A stretch of 64,000 nt of DNA from JASHSH01 sp036490215. GTDB lineage: Bacteria > Pseudomonadota > Alphaproteobacteria > Rhodospirillales > Magnetospirillaceae. This document shows positions 38,311 through 46,927 of this stretch, piece after piece (within the stretch, counting starts at the first letter, position 1; every line of letters starts with the position of its first letter). Where the stretch lies: NCBI GenBank assembly GCA_036490215.1, contig DASXEH010000093.1:1-64000 (forward strand), written 5' to 3'. The notes under the pieces were generated by a model. It had not been told where the DNA came from. It saw nothing but the letters and a program-made list of their open reading frames with translations, and searched no databases. The position numbers and the translations under genes are program-made.

Positions 38311-39876
38311 ATGGTCACACCGAAAAACCCAAGCCGCACCAAGTCCTGGACCTTGGCCGCCTGTATTCTCGGCTCCAGCCTCGCCTATATCGACGGCTCG
38401 GTCGTCAATGTGGCTCTGCCGTCGATGCAGGCCGATCTGGGGATGTCGATCGACGGCGCGCAATGGGTCGTCAATGGCTACCTGCTGCTGCTCGGATCGC
38501 TGGTCCTGGTGGGCGGCGCGGCGGGCGATCGGTATGGAAGGCGCTTCGTCTTCATCCTCGGCTCGTTGGTTTTCACCGCAGCCACGATCGTCTGTGCGGC
38601 GACACCGACTCCAGCCTTCCTGATCGGTGCGCGGCTGGTGCAGGGCCTGGGCGGTGCGATGCTGGTGCCCGCCAGTATGACGATCATCAGCGTCGTCTTC
38701 CCCGAGGCCGAACGCGGCAAAGCCATCGGCACCTGGGCGGGTGCATCGGCACTGACCACCGCACTGGGTCCGGTGCTGGGCGGTTGGCTGGTCGACGCCG
38801 CCTCGTGGCGCGCGATCTTCTATATCAACGTGCCGATCGCCGCTTTCGCGATCCTGATCATGCGGACGAAGGTGCCCGAGAGCTATGGTGCGAGCGAGGA
38901 TGGCAAGCGGCAGCTCGATTGGATCGGCGGCGCTCTCGCGGTGATCGGCCTGGGCGCGCTGTCTTACGGACTGACGACTGCGGCCAAGAGCGGCTGGGGC
39001 GATCCCACCGTCTATGGCGTGGTGATTCTCGGTCTGATCGGGCTCGCGGGCTTCGTCACCTACGAAGCGCGCGCTACGGCGCCGATGGTGCCGCTCAATC
39101 TGTTCCGCATCCCCGCCTTCAGCGGCATGAACGCGCTGACCTTCCTGCTCTACGGTGCGCTGGCGGGAACGTTCTTCCTCCTGCCCTTCGACTTCATCAA
39201 GCTGCAGGGCTATTCGGCAGCGGTCACCGGCGCATCGTTCCTGCCTTTCATCCTGGTGTTCGGCGGGCTGTCGCGCCTGTCGGGCGGGCTGATCAATCGC
39301 ATCGGCGCGCGGCTGCCGCTGATCATCGGCCCCGCGCTGGTGGCGGTGGCCATGGCGCTGCTGGCCGCACCCGGGATCGGCGGCAGTTATTGGACGACGT
39401 TCTTTCCCGCCTTCATTGTCTTCGGCACGGGCATGGCCTTGGCCATCGCACCTTTGACGACAATCGTGATCGGCGCCGTCGATCAACGTCAGGCCGGCGT
39501 AGCCTCGGGCGTCAATAACGCCGTGGCGCGGCTGGGCGGATTGCTTGCGGTGGCGATCCTGGGCGCGGTGGCCGTCAGTGTGTTTGGCGGTGAGCTCGAG
39601 TCGCGGCTGAGCGCGGCCAAGATCGAACCCGCAACCATCACCGCGATTCGCGCCGAAGCGCCGCGACTGGCCAATGCCACGGTGCCCGCCAGCATCACTG
39701 GTGCCATGCGCGCGACGATCGAGACGGCGCTGAAGCAATCGTTCCTGAAAAGCTTCCGCGTGGCGATGCTGATCAACGCGATCTTGGCATTGCTGAGTGC
39801 GGGCTGTTCGGCGGTGAGTTTGAAGCGGCAGAAAAACACCGTCATGCCGGACAAGCAGAGCGAAGCGATGCGCTGA
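38311..39876 (+). CDS. MFS drug-efflux transporter, 14-helix DHA2 type
   Basis: A 521-residue proton antiporter with about 14 membrane helices. DHA2 family signs are DGSVVNVALPSMQADLG in helix 1, the motif-A loop GDRYGRRFVF, LVQGLGGAMLVPAS, and the motif-C-like region ALGPVLGGWLVD. It probably exports toxic organic compounds; the substrate is unknown. The ATG at 38311 is chosen because the family N-terminus begins there; the open frame reaches back into the yejA 5' region without similarity. Divergent from yejA. Confidence 0.9.
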   Translation: MVTPKNPSRTKSWTLAACILGSSLAYIDGSVVNVALPSMQADLGMSIDGAQWVVNGYLLLLGSLVLVGGAAGDRYGRRFVFILGSLVFTAATIVCAATPTPAFLIGARLVQGLGGAMLVPASMTIISVVFPEAERGKAIGTWAGASALTTALGPVLGGWLVDAASWRAIFYINVPIAAFAILIMRTKVPESYGASEDGKRQLDWIGGALAVIGLGALSYGLTTAAKSGWGDPTVYGVVILGLIGLAGFVTYEARATAPMVPLNLFRIPAFSGMNALTFLLYGALAGTFFLLPFDFIKLQGYSAAVTGASFLPFILVFGGLSRLSGGLINRIGARLPLIIGPALVAVAMALLAAPGIGGSYWTTFFPAFIVFGTGMALAIAPLTTIVIGAVDQRQAGVASGVNNAVARLGGLLAVAILGAVAVSVFGGELESRLSAAKIEPATITAIRAEAPRLANATVPASITGAMRATIETALKQSFLKSFRVAMLINAILALLSAGCSAVSLKRQKNTVMPDKQSEAMR

Positions 39877-39921
39877 TCCGGCATCCAGGAGAGAGTCGCG
39901 CGAAGCGCCTTCTGTGCGGCT

Positions 39922-39996
39922 CTGGACCCCGGATAGCGCGGAGCCTGTCCTCGGGCTCGCCTGCGGCGAGACCCGGAGGCGCTTCCGGGGTGACGT
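39922..39996. repeat. CTGGACCCCGGA...TCCGGGGTGACG dyad repeat
   Basis: ACCCCGGA (39926-39933) pairs with TCCGGGGT (39984-39991). An inner dyad CGGGCTCGCC/GGCGAGACCCG lies between. It is placed between convergent MFS and hisN genes. I found no second full copy in this window. Confidence 0.6.
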
Positions 39997-40005
39997 ACAA
40001 TGGAT

Positions 40006-40809
40006 TTAGACCCCCGACAACACCTTCAGCGCCGCGGCGTGCATGCGCGCGTCGCCGGCGGCGGCGACCGAGGGGCCGGAGCCGAGGCCCAGGCGTTCGC
40101 CGTACCAATCGCTGACTGTGCCGCCCGCGCCCTCGACCACCGGCACCAGCGCGCAATAGTCGTAGGGCTGCATCGAGGACTCGATCACCAGATCGACGAA
40201 GCCCGACGCGCACAGCCCGTAGGCATAGCAATCTGCGCCATAGCGCACGAGACCGACGCGGCGTTTGAGATTTTCCCAGGCGGCCACTTCGGCGCCTTTG
40301 AACATCTCGGGCGCGGTGGCGTAGAGCACGGCCTTGTCCAGTTCGCCGCAGGCCCGCGTCTTGATCGGCTGGCCATTGAGCGTGGTCGGCTGTCCGGCCA
40401 CGCCGAGCCAGCGTTCATGCAGGATCGGCTGTTCGATCACGCCCAGGATCGGCGTGCCCTTGTGCATCAGCGCAATCAACTGGCCGAAAGACGGTTTGCC
40501 GGTGATGAAGGCCTTGGTGCCGTCGATCGGGTCGAGCACCCAGACGAATTCGGCATCGATATCGGCCTTGCCCATTTCTTCGCCATAGATGCCATGGCCC
40601 GGCGCGTCGCGCGCGATGATGGCGCGCATCGCCGCCTCGGATTCACGATCGGCGATCGTGACCGGGCTGTTGTCGGGCTTGGTGTCGATGGCGATGGGCG
40701 TGCGGAAGTATTTCCGCGCCACCTCGCCCGCGGCATCGGCCAGCCGCTGGGCGAGGGCAATAAACGCAGGCGGGCAGACGAAGCTGCCCGCCGCAACCAC
40801 CGAACTCAC
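40006..40809 (-). CDS. hisN: histidinol-phosphatase HisN (IMPase family)
   Basis: A 267-residue inositol-monophosphatase-fold enzyme. Metal-binding motifs are EEMG in GIYGEEMG, VLDPIDGTKAFITGKPSFG, and YDYCALVPVVEGAGG. The insert AFITGKPSFG after DGTK is characteristic of the HisN subtype, which dephosphorylates L-histidinol phosphate in histidine synthesis, rather than SuhB or CysQ. The start is a GTG at 40809 that overlaps the cytochrome c stop codon (GTGA). General IMPase activity cannot be excluded. Confidence 0.88.
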   Translation of the reverse strand: MSSVVAAGSFVCPPAFIALAQRLADAAGEVARKYFRTPIAIDTKPDNSPVTIADRESEAAMRAIIARDAPGHGIYGEEMGKADIDAEFVWVLDPIDGTKAFITGKPSFGQLIALMHKGTPILGVIEQPILHERWLGVAGQPTTLNGQPIKTRACGELDKAVLYATAPEMFKGAEVAAWENLKRRVGLVRYGADCYAYGLCASGFVDLVIESSMQPYDYCALVPVVEGAGGTVSDWYGERLGLGSGPSVAAAGDARMHAAALKVLSGV

Positions 40810-41324
40810 TTCGGGAACGGCGGGGCGTCCGGGCTGATGGATTTGAGGTAGGCGATCAGGTCGGCGCGGTCCTGGCCATCCGAGAGGCCGGCGAAGGTCA
40901 TCTTGGTGCCCGAAGCGAAAGCGGCCGGCTTCTCAAGCCACTTGTCGAGGGATTCGTAATCCCACTTGCCGCCAACCTTCTTCAGAGCATCCGAATAGGA
41001 GAACCCGGCCACCGAAGCCTTGTCGCGGCCGACAACGCCGGCCAGGTTCGGGCCGACGCGGACAGGGCCGCCCGGGTTGAACGTGTGGCAGGACGCGCAC
41101 TTGCTCGACTCCTGCTCGCCCTTCTTGGGGTCGGCGGCGGCCAGACGGGCCGGAAGCGGCTTTTCCGGGGCGGGAGCGGCAGCAGCGACAGCCACGGCAC
41201 CACCCTTCGACGCGGCCTGTTCGACCTCAACCGGCATGAAGTCGTTGATGATCAAATCCATCCCTTTGATCAGCATCAGCGCAAAAAGGACCCCGGCGAG
41301 AATTTTCTGCAACGTCAGGCTCAT
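40806..41324 (-). CDS. cycM: membrane-anchored cytochrome c (CycM type)
   Basis: A 172-residue class I cytochrome c tethered by an uncleaved N-terminal helix (LTLQKILAGVLFALMLIKG). An Ala/Pro-rich linker follows, then the heme domain with CASCH (Cys76, Cys79, His80) and the distal Met in SGTKMTFAG. CycM-type proteins carry electrons from the bc1 complex to cytochrome oxidase in the periplasm. The ATG at 41324 has GGGGAG five bases upstream. Divergent from pheA. Confidence 0.92.
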   Translation of the reverse strand: MSLTLQKILAGVLFALMLIKGMDLIINDFMPVEVEQAASKGGAVAVAAAAPAPEKPLPARLAAADPKKGEQESSKCASCHTFNPGGPVRVGPNLAGVVGRDKASVAGFSYSDALKKVGGKWDYESLDKWLEKPAAFASGTKMTFAGLSDGQDRADLIAYLKSISPDAPPFPK

Positions 41325-41581
41325 AAAAACTCCCCAGTTCTTTGCGCGCCCACACCGGCGGTGCGTCATACCGCCATGCGGGAAAAGGGTTTAACCGGTC
41401 AAACCGGCGATATAAGGTGGCCCCCGGTTTAGCGATTTAGGGTCGCCGGTTCAACGTTATAGCGGCTGATTCCGGCACGCGCCAGACCGAAGCTTTAGGT
41501 TTTTCGTTCACGAATCGGACCCAGTCTGACACAGGCCCGTAATCGCCCTCCCAACCATCCCAAGCCTTTGATCCGGATATC

Positions 41582-42469
41582 ATGAGCAGCACCACCAGCC
41601 CCGACCCCAGAGCCAATCATCGTATCGCCTTCCAGGGTGAGCCTGGAGCCTATTCCCATCTGGCCTGCACCCAGGCGTTTCCAGCACTGGAACCCTTGCC
41701 CTGCGCCGCGTTCGAAGACGCGTTCGCCGCAGTTCAGGACGGTCATGCCGGGCTGGCGCTGATTCCGATCGAGAACTCCGTGGCCGGACGGGTGGCGGAT
41801 ATCCACCATCTGATGCCCGCCTCGCGGCTGCATATCATCGGCGAGCATTTCTCGCGGGTGAATCACCACCTGCTGGCCGTGAAGGGCGCCAAGCTTTCGG
41901 ACATCAAGACCGTGCGCAGCCATGTCCATGCGCTGGGCCAGTGCCGCAAATTCATGCGCGAGCATGGCATCACCCCCTCGGTCGCCGCCGATACGGCCGG
42001 CGCCGCGGCCGAAGTGGCCGCCAAGGGCGACAAGCATGTGGCGGCCATCGCCTCGGAACTGGCCGGCAATATCTACGGGCTCGAGTCGCTGGCCGCCAAT
42101 ATCGAGGACTTCGACCACAACACCACCCGCTTCCTGGTGATGGCCAAGGAGCCGAAAGAGCCCGCGCCCGATTCGGGCACCTGCATCACCACGTTCATCT
42201 TCCGGGTGCGCAACGTGCCGGCCGCGCTCTACAAGGCGATGGGCGGCTTCGCCACCAACGGCGTCAACATGACCAAGTTGGAGAGCTATCAGATCAACGG
42301 CGCCTTCACGGCCACACTGTTCTACGCCGATGTGGAAGGCCATCCGCAGGATATCGGCCTGCGCCACGCGCTCGAAGAGCTGGAATTCTTCTCGGCCGAG
42401 TTGCGCATCCTGGGCGTCTACCCCGCGCATCCGTTCCGCTTCCAGGCGCGCAAGGCCGCGATCGGCTGA
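41582..42469 (+). CDS. pheA: prephenate dehydratase
   Basis: A 295-residue monofunctional PheA without a chorismate mutase domain. It converts prephenate to phenylpyruvate in phenylalanine synthesis. The catalytic part has FQGEPGAYSH, IPIENSVAGRV and the NTTRFLVM motif. The C-terminal ACT domain (AALYKAMGGFATNGVNMTKLESY) gives phenylalanine feedback control. Followed 32 bp later by the deacetylase-family gene. Confidence 0.95.
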   Translation: MSSTTSPDPRANHRIAFQGEPGAYSHLACTQAFPALEPLPCAAFEDAFAAVQDGHAGLALIPIENSVAGRVADIHHLMPASRLHIIGEHFSRVNHHLLAVKGAKLSDIKTVRSHVHALGQCRKFMREHGITPSVAADTAGAAAEVAAKGDKHVAAIASELAGNIYGLESLAANIEDFDHNTTRFLVMAKEPKEPAPDSGTCITTFIFRVRNVPAALYKAMGGFATNGVNMTKLESYQINGAFTATLFYADVEGHPQDIGLRHALEELEFFSAELRILGVYPAHPFRFQARKAAIG

Positions 42470-42501
42470 CGTGCCCCACTTGATATAGGGCCCGCCGACT
42501 G

Positions 42502-43533
42502 ATGCGCGTCTTCCGCTCACCGGCCTCACAAGCGCACGACCCGCCGCTGTTCTTCCGCCGCGGCAAGACCATCCCGCATCCCGAACGCCATGAACGCGTG
42601 ACGGTGCTGGAAACCGCGCTGGGCAACGCCGGCTTCGCACTCGCTGACCCCGACGATCGTGGACGCGGCGTGATCGAAGCGATCCACGATCCGGACTATG
42701 TGCGGTTTCTCGAATCGGCCTGGAGCCGCCGCGCCGAACTCGATCCCAACGCCACCGAAATCCTGACGACGGGCTTTTCGAAGCCGCAGATGAATCACAA
42801 GCCGACCGGGCTGGTCGGCCTGCTCGGCTATTACATGTCCGACACCTCGACCTCGATCGTCGAGGGCACATGGCAGGCGATCTATGGCGCGGCGCAGGCA
42901 GCGGCCGCGGCGGCGGATGAGGCGCTGGCGATAGGCAGCGCTTATGCACTGTGTCGCCCGCCGGGCCATCACGCCTTTGCCGATTGCGCCGGCGGTTTCT
43001 GCTATTTCAACAACACGGCCATCGCGGCCCAGCGGCTGCGCATGCGCGGCGCCGAGCGCGTGGCCATTCTCGATATCGACGTCCATCACGGCAACGGCAC
43101 GCAGGGCATTTTCTATCCGCGCGCCGATGTGCTGACCGTGTCGATCCATGGCGACCCGGCGAATTACTTCCCCTTCTATGCCGGCTATGCCGAGGAGACC
43201 GGCGCGGGCGAAGGTGCGGGTTTCAATCTCAACATGCCGCTGGTTCATGGCAGCGGCGACGCGACGGTATTGAGCGCCGTGGACGCAGCGCTCGAACGCA
43301 TCGCCGCCTATAAACCGTCGGCCTTGGTGATCGCGCTGGGCCTCGACGCCTCGGAACATGACCCTATCGGTGTGCTCAAGGTGACGACCGAAGGATTCGC
43401 GGCCATCGCCGCACGCATCGCGCGCCAACCCTGGCCGGTGACGTTGATCCAAGAGGGCGGCTATCTCTGCGACGCCCTGCCGCGCAATCTGATTGCGTTT
43501 CTGACGAGCTTCGACCGGGAACGGCTGAGATAA
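42502..43533 (+). CDS. HDAC-family deacetylase (acetylpolyamine amidohydrolase-like)
   Basis: A 343-residue zinc hydrolase of the arginase/deacetylase fold. The active-site His pair is in RPPGHHAF, the zinc ligands in DIDVHHGNGTQ, and the third Asp region in LGLDASEHDPIG. It resembles bacterial polyamine or small-acetyl-amide deacetylases more than protein deacetylases, judging by the start FRRGKTIPHPERHER. Cytoplasmic. It lies close behind pheA and could be co-transcribed, with no clear metabolic link. Confidence 0.88.
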   Translation: MRVFRSPASQAHDPPLFFRRGKTIPHPERHERVTVLETALGNAGFALADPDDRGRGVIEAIHDPDYVRFLESAWSRRAELDPNATEILTTGFSKPQMNHKPTGLVGLLGYYMSDTSTSIVEGTWQAIYGAAQAAAAAADEALAIGSAYALCRPPGHHAFADCAGGFCYFNNTAIAAQRLRMRGAERVAILDIDVHHGNGTQGIFYPRADVLTVSIHGDPANYFPFYAGYAEETGAGEGAGFNLNMPLVHGSGDATVLSAVDAALERIAAYKPSALVIALGLDASEHDPIGVLKVTTEGFAAIAARIARQPWPVTLIQEGGYLCDALPRNLIAFLTSFDRERLR

Positions 43534-43540
43534 GAATGTC

Positions 43541-43970
43541 CCTTCTCCGCCCTTGAGGGCGGAGAAGGTTAGGATGAGGTGGGTGACCAATGCCTCCACG
43601 TCCGCGAACGGCGATAGCACGGCAACTCCGCCGAAACGCGACCGACGCCGAGAGGTAATTTTGGCGCGCGCTGCGCGAGGCCTTCGCCAATTTGCGTTTT
43701 CGCCGGCAGCATCCCATCGGGGACCGGATTGCAGACTTCTCCTGCCCAGCGCGGAAGCTTGTCATCGAATTGGATGGTGGCCGGCATGAAAGTCAGTCGG
43801 TGCGGGATCAGCACCGGATGGAAGAACTCGCTCAATATGGCTATCGCGTCGTCCGATTTTGGAACAATGACGTTCAGGACAATTTGGCAGGGGTGTTGGA
43901 GGCTATTCGATTGGAGCTGGAGCGCTCCCCACCTCACCCCGCCCTCTCCGCCCCTGGGGGGCAGAGAGGG
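43541..43970. mobile_element. DUF559 gene framed by inverted palindromic repeat arms
   Basis: Left end: a perfect 12-bp hairpin (43541-43552 with 43557-43568, loop TTGA) plus an arm ending GATGAGGTGGG at 43583. Right end: CCCCACCTCACCCC (43927-43940) plus an imperfect hairpin to 43970. The left arm 43557-43583 and the reverse complement of 43927-43954 align over ~27 bp with about five mismatches and one gap. The arms belong to the dispersed G-rich palindrome family. The mobile nature is inferred. Confidence 0.5.
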
Positions 43971-43976
43971 AATTAG
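43590..43976 (+). pseudogene. DUF559 endonuclease-like gene with an in-frame stop
   Basis: Reading from the ATG at 43590 gives MPPRPRTAIARQLRRNATDAER, then TAA at 43656-43658, then FWRALREAFANLRFRRQHPIG and a complete DUF559 core (IADFSCPARKLVIELDGGRH, GYRVVRFWNNDV, NLAGVLEAI). DUF559 proteins have a Vsr-like PD-(D/E)XK nuclease fold; family members usually read T-D-A-E-x-x-L/F-W across this point. The frame is intact on both sides, so a single nonsense change broke it. A TTG at 43692 could restart a 94-residue remnant. The last residues are encoded by the right repeat arm. Confidence 0.8.
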
Positions 43977-43979
43977 AGA

Positions 43980-44459
43980 CTAACTTTCGAACATCCCCTC
44001 GCGGCGCATATAGACGAGCAGGCCTTTCACGCCGCGTTCGATCTGGTCGCGCACCGGATCGAAGCCTTCGGCCTCACCGTAATAGGGATCGGGCACGTCA
44101 TGCGGATCGCCGGGCGAAAAATCCATCAGCAGATAGATGCGGTTGCGCGCTTTCGCCGGCGCGAGGCGCTGCAGGATATGCTGGTGGCCGCGATCCATGG
44201 CGATGATGACATCGAACGTGTCGAAATCGCTCGGATCGACCTGACGCGCGCGCTGGCGCGAGATATCGATGCCGCGCCGCTTGCCGGCGGCAACGCTGCG
44301 CGGATCGGGCGGATCGCCGACTTCATAATCATGGGTGCCGGCGGAATCGACTTCGAGCGTTTGGCCGAGCCCGGCTTCGTCGGCGAGATGGCGTAGCAGC
44401 CCCTCGCCCAAGGGCGAGCGGCAGATATTCCCGGTGCAGACGAACAGAACCTTGACCAG
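43980..44459 (-). CDS. low-molecular-weight protein tyrosine phosphatase, CTG start likely
   Basis: A 159-residue LMW-PTP. The catalytic loop FVCTGNICRSP (Cys8, Arg14) is complete only if translation begins upstream of the first TTG (44411). The CTG at 44459 gives MVKVLFVCTG, the usual family start, and GGGAGG lies five bases before it. No ATG, GTG or TTG occurs in frame before the active site. The general-acid Asp is in VPDPYYGE. It dephosphorylates phosphotyrosine or phosphoarginine; no kinase is adjacent. The stop lies just beyond the DUF559 element. Confidence 0.85.
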   Translation of the reverse strand: MVKVLFVCTGNICRSPLGEGLLRHLADEAGLGQTLEVDSAGTHDYEVGDPPDPRSVAAGKRRGIDISRQRARQVDPSDFDTFDVIIAMDRGHQHILQRLAPAKARNRIYLLMDFSPGDPHDVPDPYYGEAEGFDPVRDQIERGVKGLLVYMRREGMFES

Positions 44460-44540
44460 AACGGCCTCCCGCGACGCGACGAAGGATGCGATGGAGCCGA
44501 CTATAGCACCGGTGAACGGGAGGGGAGCGTCGGCTGCGGG

Positions 44541-44774
44541 CTAACCGCGGCGCGGCGAGAAGGCGCGCATACCGCTGTAGCCGCGATCGGAGTGGCGGCC
44601 ACGACGGGCCGCTTGGCGCCGTTCGCTGCCGAAGGCCGAATAATCGGCCGGCATGGAACGGCCGGTCGCGCTCGCGGACCCCGCGCGATGCCGGACAATG
44701 CTCAGCTCTTGCGCACTCCCGTTGCCACGGTTGTGCGGGATGCGCCGACGAAATGTGAATGCGGACCACCACAT
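44541..44774 (-). CDS. possible small basic protein in a 374-base gap
   Basis: The interval between the phosphatase and the SulP gene holds one open frame of 77 codons: very Arg/Ser-rich, no membrane segment, a weak TGAAG ribosome site and no recognised family. It may be spurious. Nothing else is seen in the gap. Confidence 0.22.
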   Translation of the reverse strand: MWWSAFTFRRRIPHNRGNGSAQELSIVRHRAGSASATGRSMPADYSAFGSERRQAARRGRHSDRGYSGMRAFSPRRG

Positions 44775-44833
44775 GCTTCATCGATAGCCGAGGCATGGCT
44801 CGCGCTTCTATACGTAGAGTCCGCAATGCGCGG

Positions 44834-46540
44834 TCATGACGCCTCGGGTATGCCCGTCGCCGGCCGCCGCACCGCCTCGATTGCATTGTCGAGTGTGGTT
44901 TCGAACTGAACCTCGGGCGGCCGTAAACCATGCGCCAACAGCACGCGGCGGACCGCGGGCTTGGCGCCGCTCAGATACACACGCGCCCCGTGTTTCCGCG
45001 CCTTTTGCACGAAGCCGGCGATGGTAGCCACAGCGGTCGAGTCGATGACCGGCACCGCGGCGAAGTCGATCACATAGGTCTTGGGGCTTTCGCCGATCCG
45101 ATCCAGCGCCGCGGCCACACTGGCCGCCGCGCCGAAGAAAAACGCGCCTGAGATGCGGTAGACGACAAGATCGCGATCCGTGGCGAGGGCCGCGTCATAG
45201 GGCACGCGCGGCGCGGCGGTGTCGGCGACGTCATCGTCGATTAGCGGCCCGTCGACCACAACCGATTGCGCCATCCGGTGCAGGAACAGCAACGTACCAA
45301 GGCCAAAGCCGACAAGAATGCCGGTCGGCAGGTCGCGGAACACGACCAGACCGAAAGTGGCGAGCAACACCACCGCATCGCCGCGCGAGGTCCGCAACAG
45401 CGATACGAAGGCTTGCTTTTCCGCCATGTTCCAGGCGACGACGGCCAGAACCGCGGCCAACGCAGCCAGCGGGATGAATTTGGCGATCGGCGCCGCCACG
45501 ACCACGAACAGGAGCACGAAGACCGCGTGGAAAATACCCGCCATCGGGCTGCGGGCGCCTGCGCGGATATTAGTGGCTGTGCGCGCGATCAGGCCGGTCG
45601 CAGCAACACCGCCGAACAAGGCCGACGCGATATTGGCCGCGCCTTGGGCCACCAACTCGCAGTTCGATCGATGGCGCCGACCGGTCATACTGTCGGCAAC
45701 CACGGCCGAGAGTAGGCTTTCGATCCCGCCCAAAAGTGCGAAAGACAACCCAGCCGGAAGAACCTCGATCACCTTTTGCACCGAGAGCGGCGGCAAATGC
45801 GGCAACGGCAGTGCGCGCGGGATGCCGCCGAACCGGGTGCCAATGGTTTCGACCGGCAGCCCCAGGGCCGCGACCAGCACCGCAGCCAGAACTACGGCGA
45901 TGAGATAGGCGGGCCAGTGCGGGCGATACCGGCGGATCGCCACCATGAGGACGATGGCCCCCAGCGCTACACCCACTGCGGCGTGGTTGACGGTCGGGAG
46001 CGCCCCGGTCAGCGCTTCAAGCTTAGGGATGATCGCCGCCGGCTCCGCACTGGACAGGGTGAGACCGAGCAGGTCGCGCAACTGGCTGGCGAAGATGATC
46101 GTCGCGATACCCGCCGTGAAGCCGACAGTGACCGGATAGGGGATGTATTTGATGAAGGTGCCCAGCCGCAGATAGCCGATGATCGTCAGGATGACCCCGG
46201 CCATCAGCGTGGCGAGAAGCGTTCCCTCCACGCCGTGGCGCTGCACGGTGGCCGCGACCAGAACGATGAACGCACCGGCCGGCCCACCGATCTGAAACCG
46301 GCTGCCGCCCAGCGCCGAGACGACGAAGCCACCGACGATCGAGGTATAGAGGCCGCGTTCCGGGGTAACACCCGAGGCGATCGCAATCGCCATCGAAAGC
46401 GGCAGCGCGACGATGGCGACGGTGAGGCCCGCGACCAGATCGGCTTTGAGCGCAGCCAGCCCATAGTGCTCGCGCAGCACGGTGACGAGTTTGGGCGTGA
46501 ACAGCTCAGACGCATTCGCACTGGATGGTTGCCCGATCAT
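44834..46540 (-). CDS. SulP-family anion transporter with STAS domain
   Basis: A 568-residue inner-membrane transporter. The N-terminal SulP core of about 12 helices begins LKADLVAGLTVAIVALPLSMAIAIASG and contains the GGPAGAFIVLVAATV and GLIARTATNIRAG regions. The C-terminal STAS domain (about 455-560) has VIDFAAVPVIDSTAV and binds regulators or nucleotides in relatives. It carries sulfate, bicarbonate or a dicarboxylate; the sequence does not decide which. It sits 16 bp after the XRE regulator gene. Confidence 0.92.
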   Translation of the reverse strand: MIGQPSSANASELFTPKLVTVLREHYGLAALKADLVAGLTVAIVALPLSMAIAIASGVTPERGLYTSIVGGFVVSALGGSRFQIGGPAGAFIVLVAATVQRHGVEGTLLATLMAGVILTIIGYLRLGTFIKYIPYPVTVGFTAGIATIIFASQLRDLLGLTLSSAEPAAIIPKLEALTGALPTVNHAAVGVALGAIVLMVAIRRYRPHWPAYLIAVVLAAVLVAALGLPVETIGTRFGGIPRALPLPHLPPLSVQKVIEVLPAGLSFALLGGIESLLSAVVADSMTGRRHRSNCELVAQGAANIASALFGGVAATGLIARTATNIRAGARSPMAGIFHAVFVLLFVVVAAPIAKFIPLAALAAVLAVVAWNMAEKQAFVSLLRTSRGDAVVLLATFGLVVFRDLPTGILVGFGLGTLLFLHRMAQSVVVDGPLIDDDVADTAAPRVPYDAALATDRDLVVYRISGAFFFGAAASVAAALDRIGESPKTYVIDFAAVPVIDSTAVATIAGFVQKARKHGARVYLSGAKPAVRRVLLAHGLRPPEVQFETTLDNAIEAVRRPATGIPEAS

Positions 46541-46556
46541 TGCCGTCGCGCCGCCG

Positions 46557-46826
46557 TCAACCCGACTTCACTGGCAGCTTCGCGTGCTTAAAGCGCACGC
46601 CGCGGCCACCTTCGGTGCTAGTCGCGTTGTCGCTGATCAACGCGATGCCCGCGTGATCGAAGGCCTCGACGACCTTGGTCAGCGTGTCGACCACGCCGCG
46701 TACGACGCCGTCACTGGCTTCCATGCGTTGGATCGTCGGCAAGGACACCCTGGCCAGCTCGGCAAGCTGCCGCTGGTCAATACCAAGCAGCGCGCGACCC
46801 GCACGCATTTGTCCCGATGTGATCAT
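46557..46826 (-). CDS. small XRE-family regulator upstream of the SulP gene
   Basis: An 89-residue protein, almost all helix-turn-helix: MRAGRALLGIDQRQLAELARVS, then SLPTIQRMEAS. The short tail ends RGVRFKHAKLP, as in many small alphaproteobacterial XRE proteins. It is first in an operon with the SulP transporter. Two dyads in the AT-rich region just upstream are candidate sites for autoregulation. Confidence 0.88.
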   Translation of the reverse strand: MITSGQMRAGRALLGIDQRQLAELARVSLPTIQRMEASDGVVRGVVDTLTKVVEAFDHAGIALISDNATSTEGGRGVRFKHAKLPVKSG

Positions 46827-46841
46827 AGGAATAAGGTATCA

Positions 46842-46893
46842 ACATGTATTTATCATGTAAATAATATATATTATGATGTTTTATACATCATAA
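46842..46893. promoter_or_regulatory. two 7-nt-spaced dyads, candidate XRE operators
   Basis: ACATG-N7-CATGT at 46842-46858 and TTATGATG-N7-CATCATAA at 46871-46893 are both perfect inverted repeats with the same 7-nt spacer. They lie in a very AT-rich stretch between the divergent XRE and sirtuin genes, where both promoters must be. The assignment to the XRE protein is inference. Confidence 0.6.
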
Positions 46894-46927
46894 TCGCTAC
46901 CATCGCCCGGTATGGAAAATTTCCGCC

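Noticed and set aside
39922..39996. An intrinsic terminator between the MFS and hisN genes
   Set aside because: The dyad has a large interior and no T-run; it is better described as a dispersed-repeat-like element.
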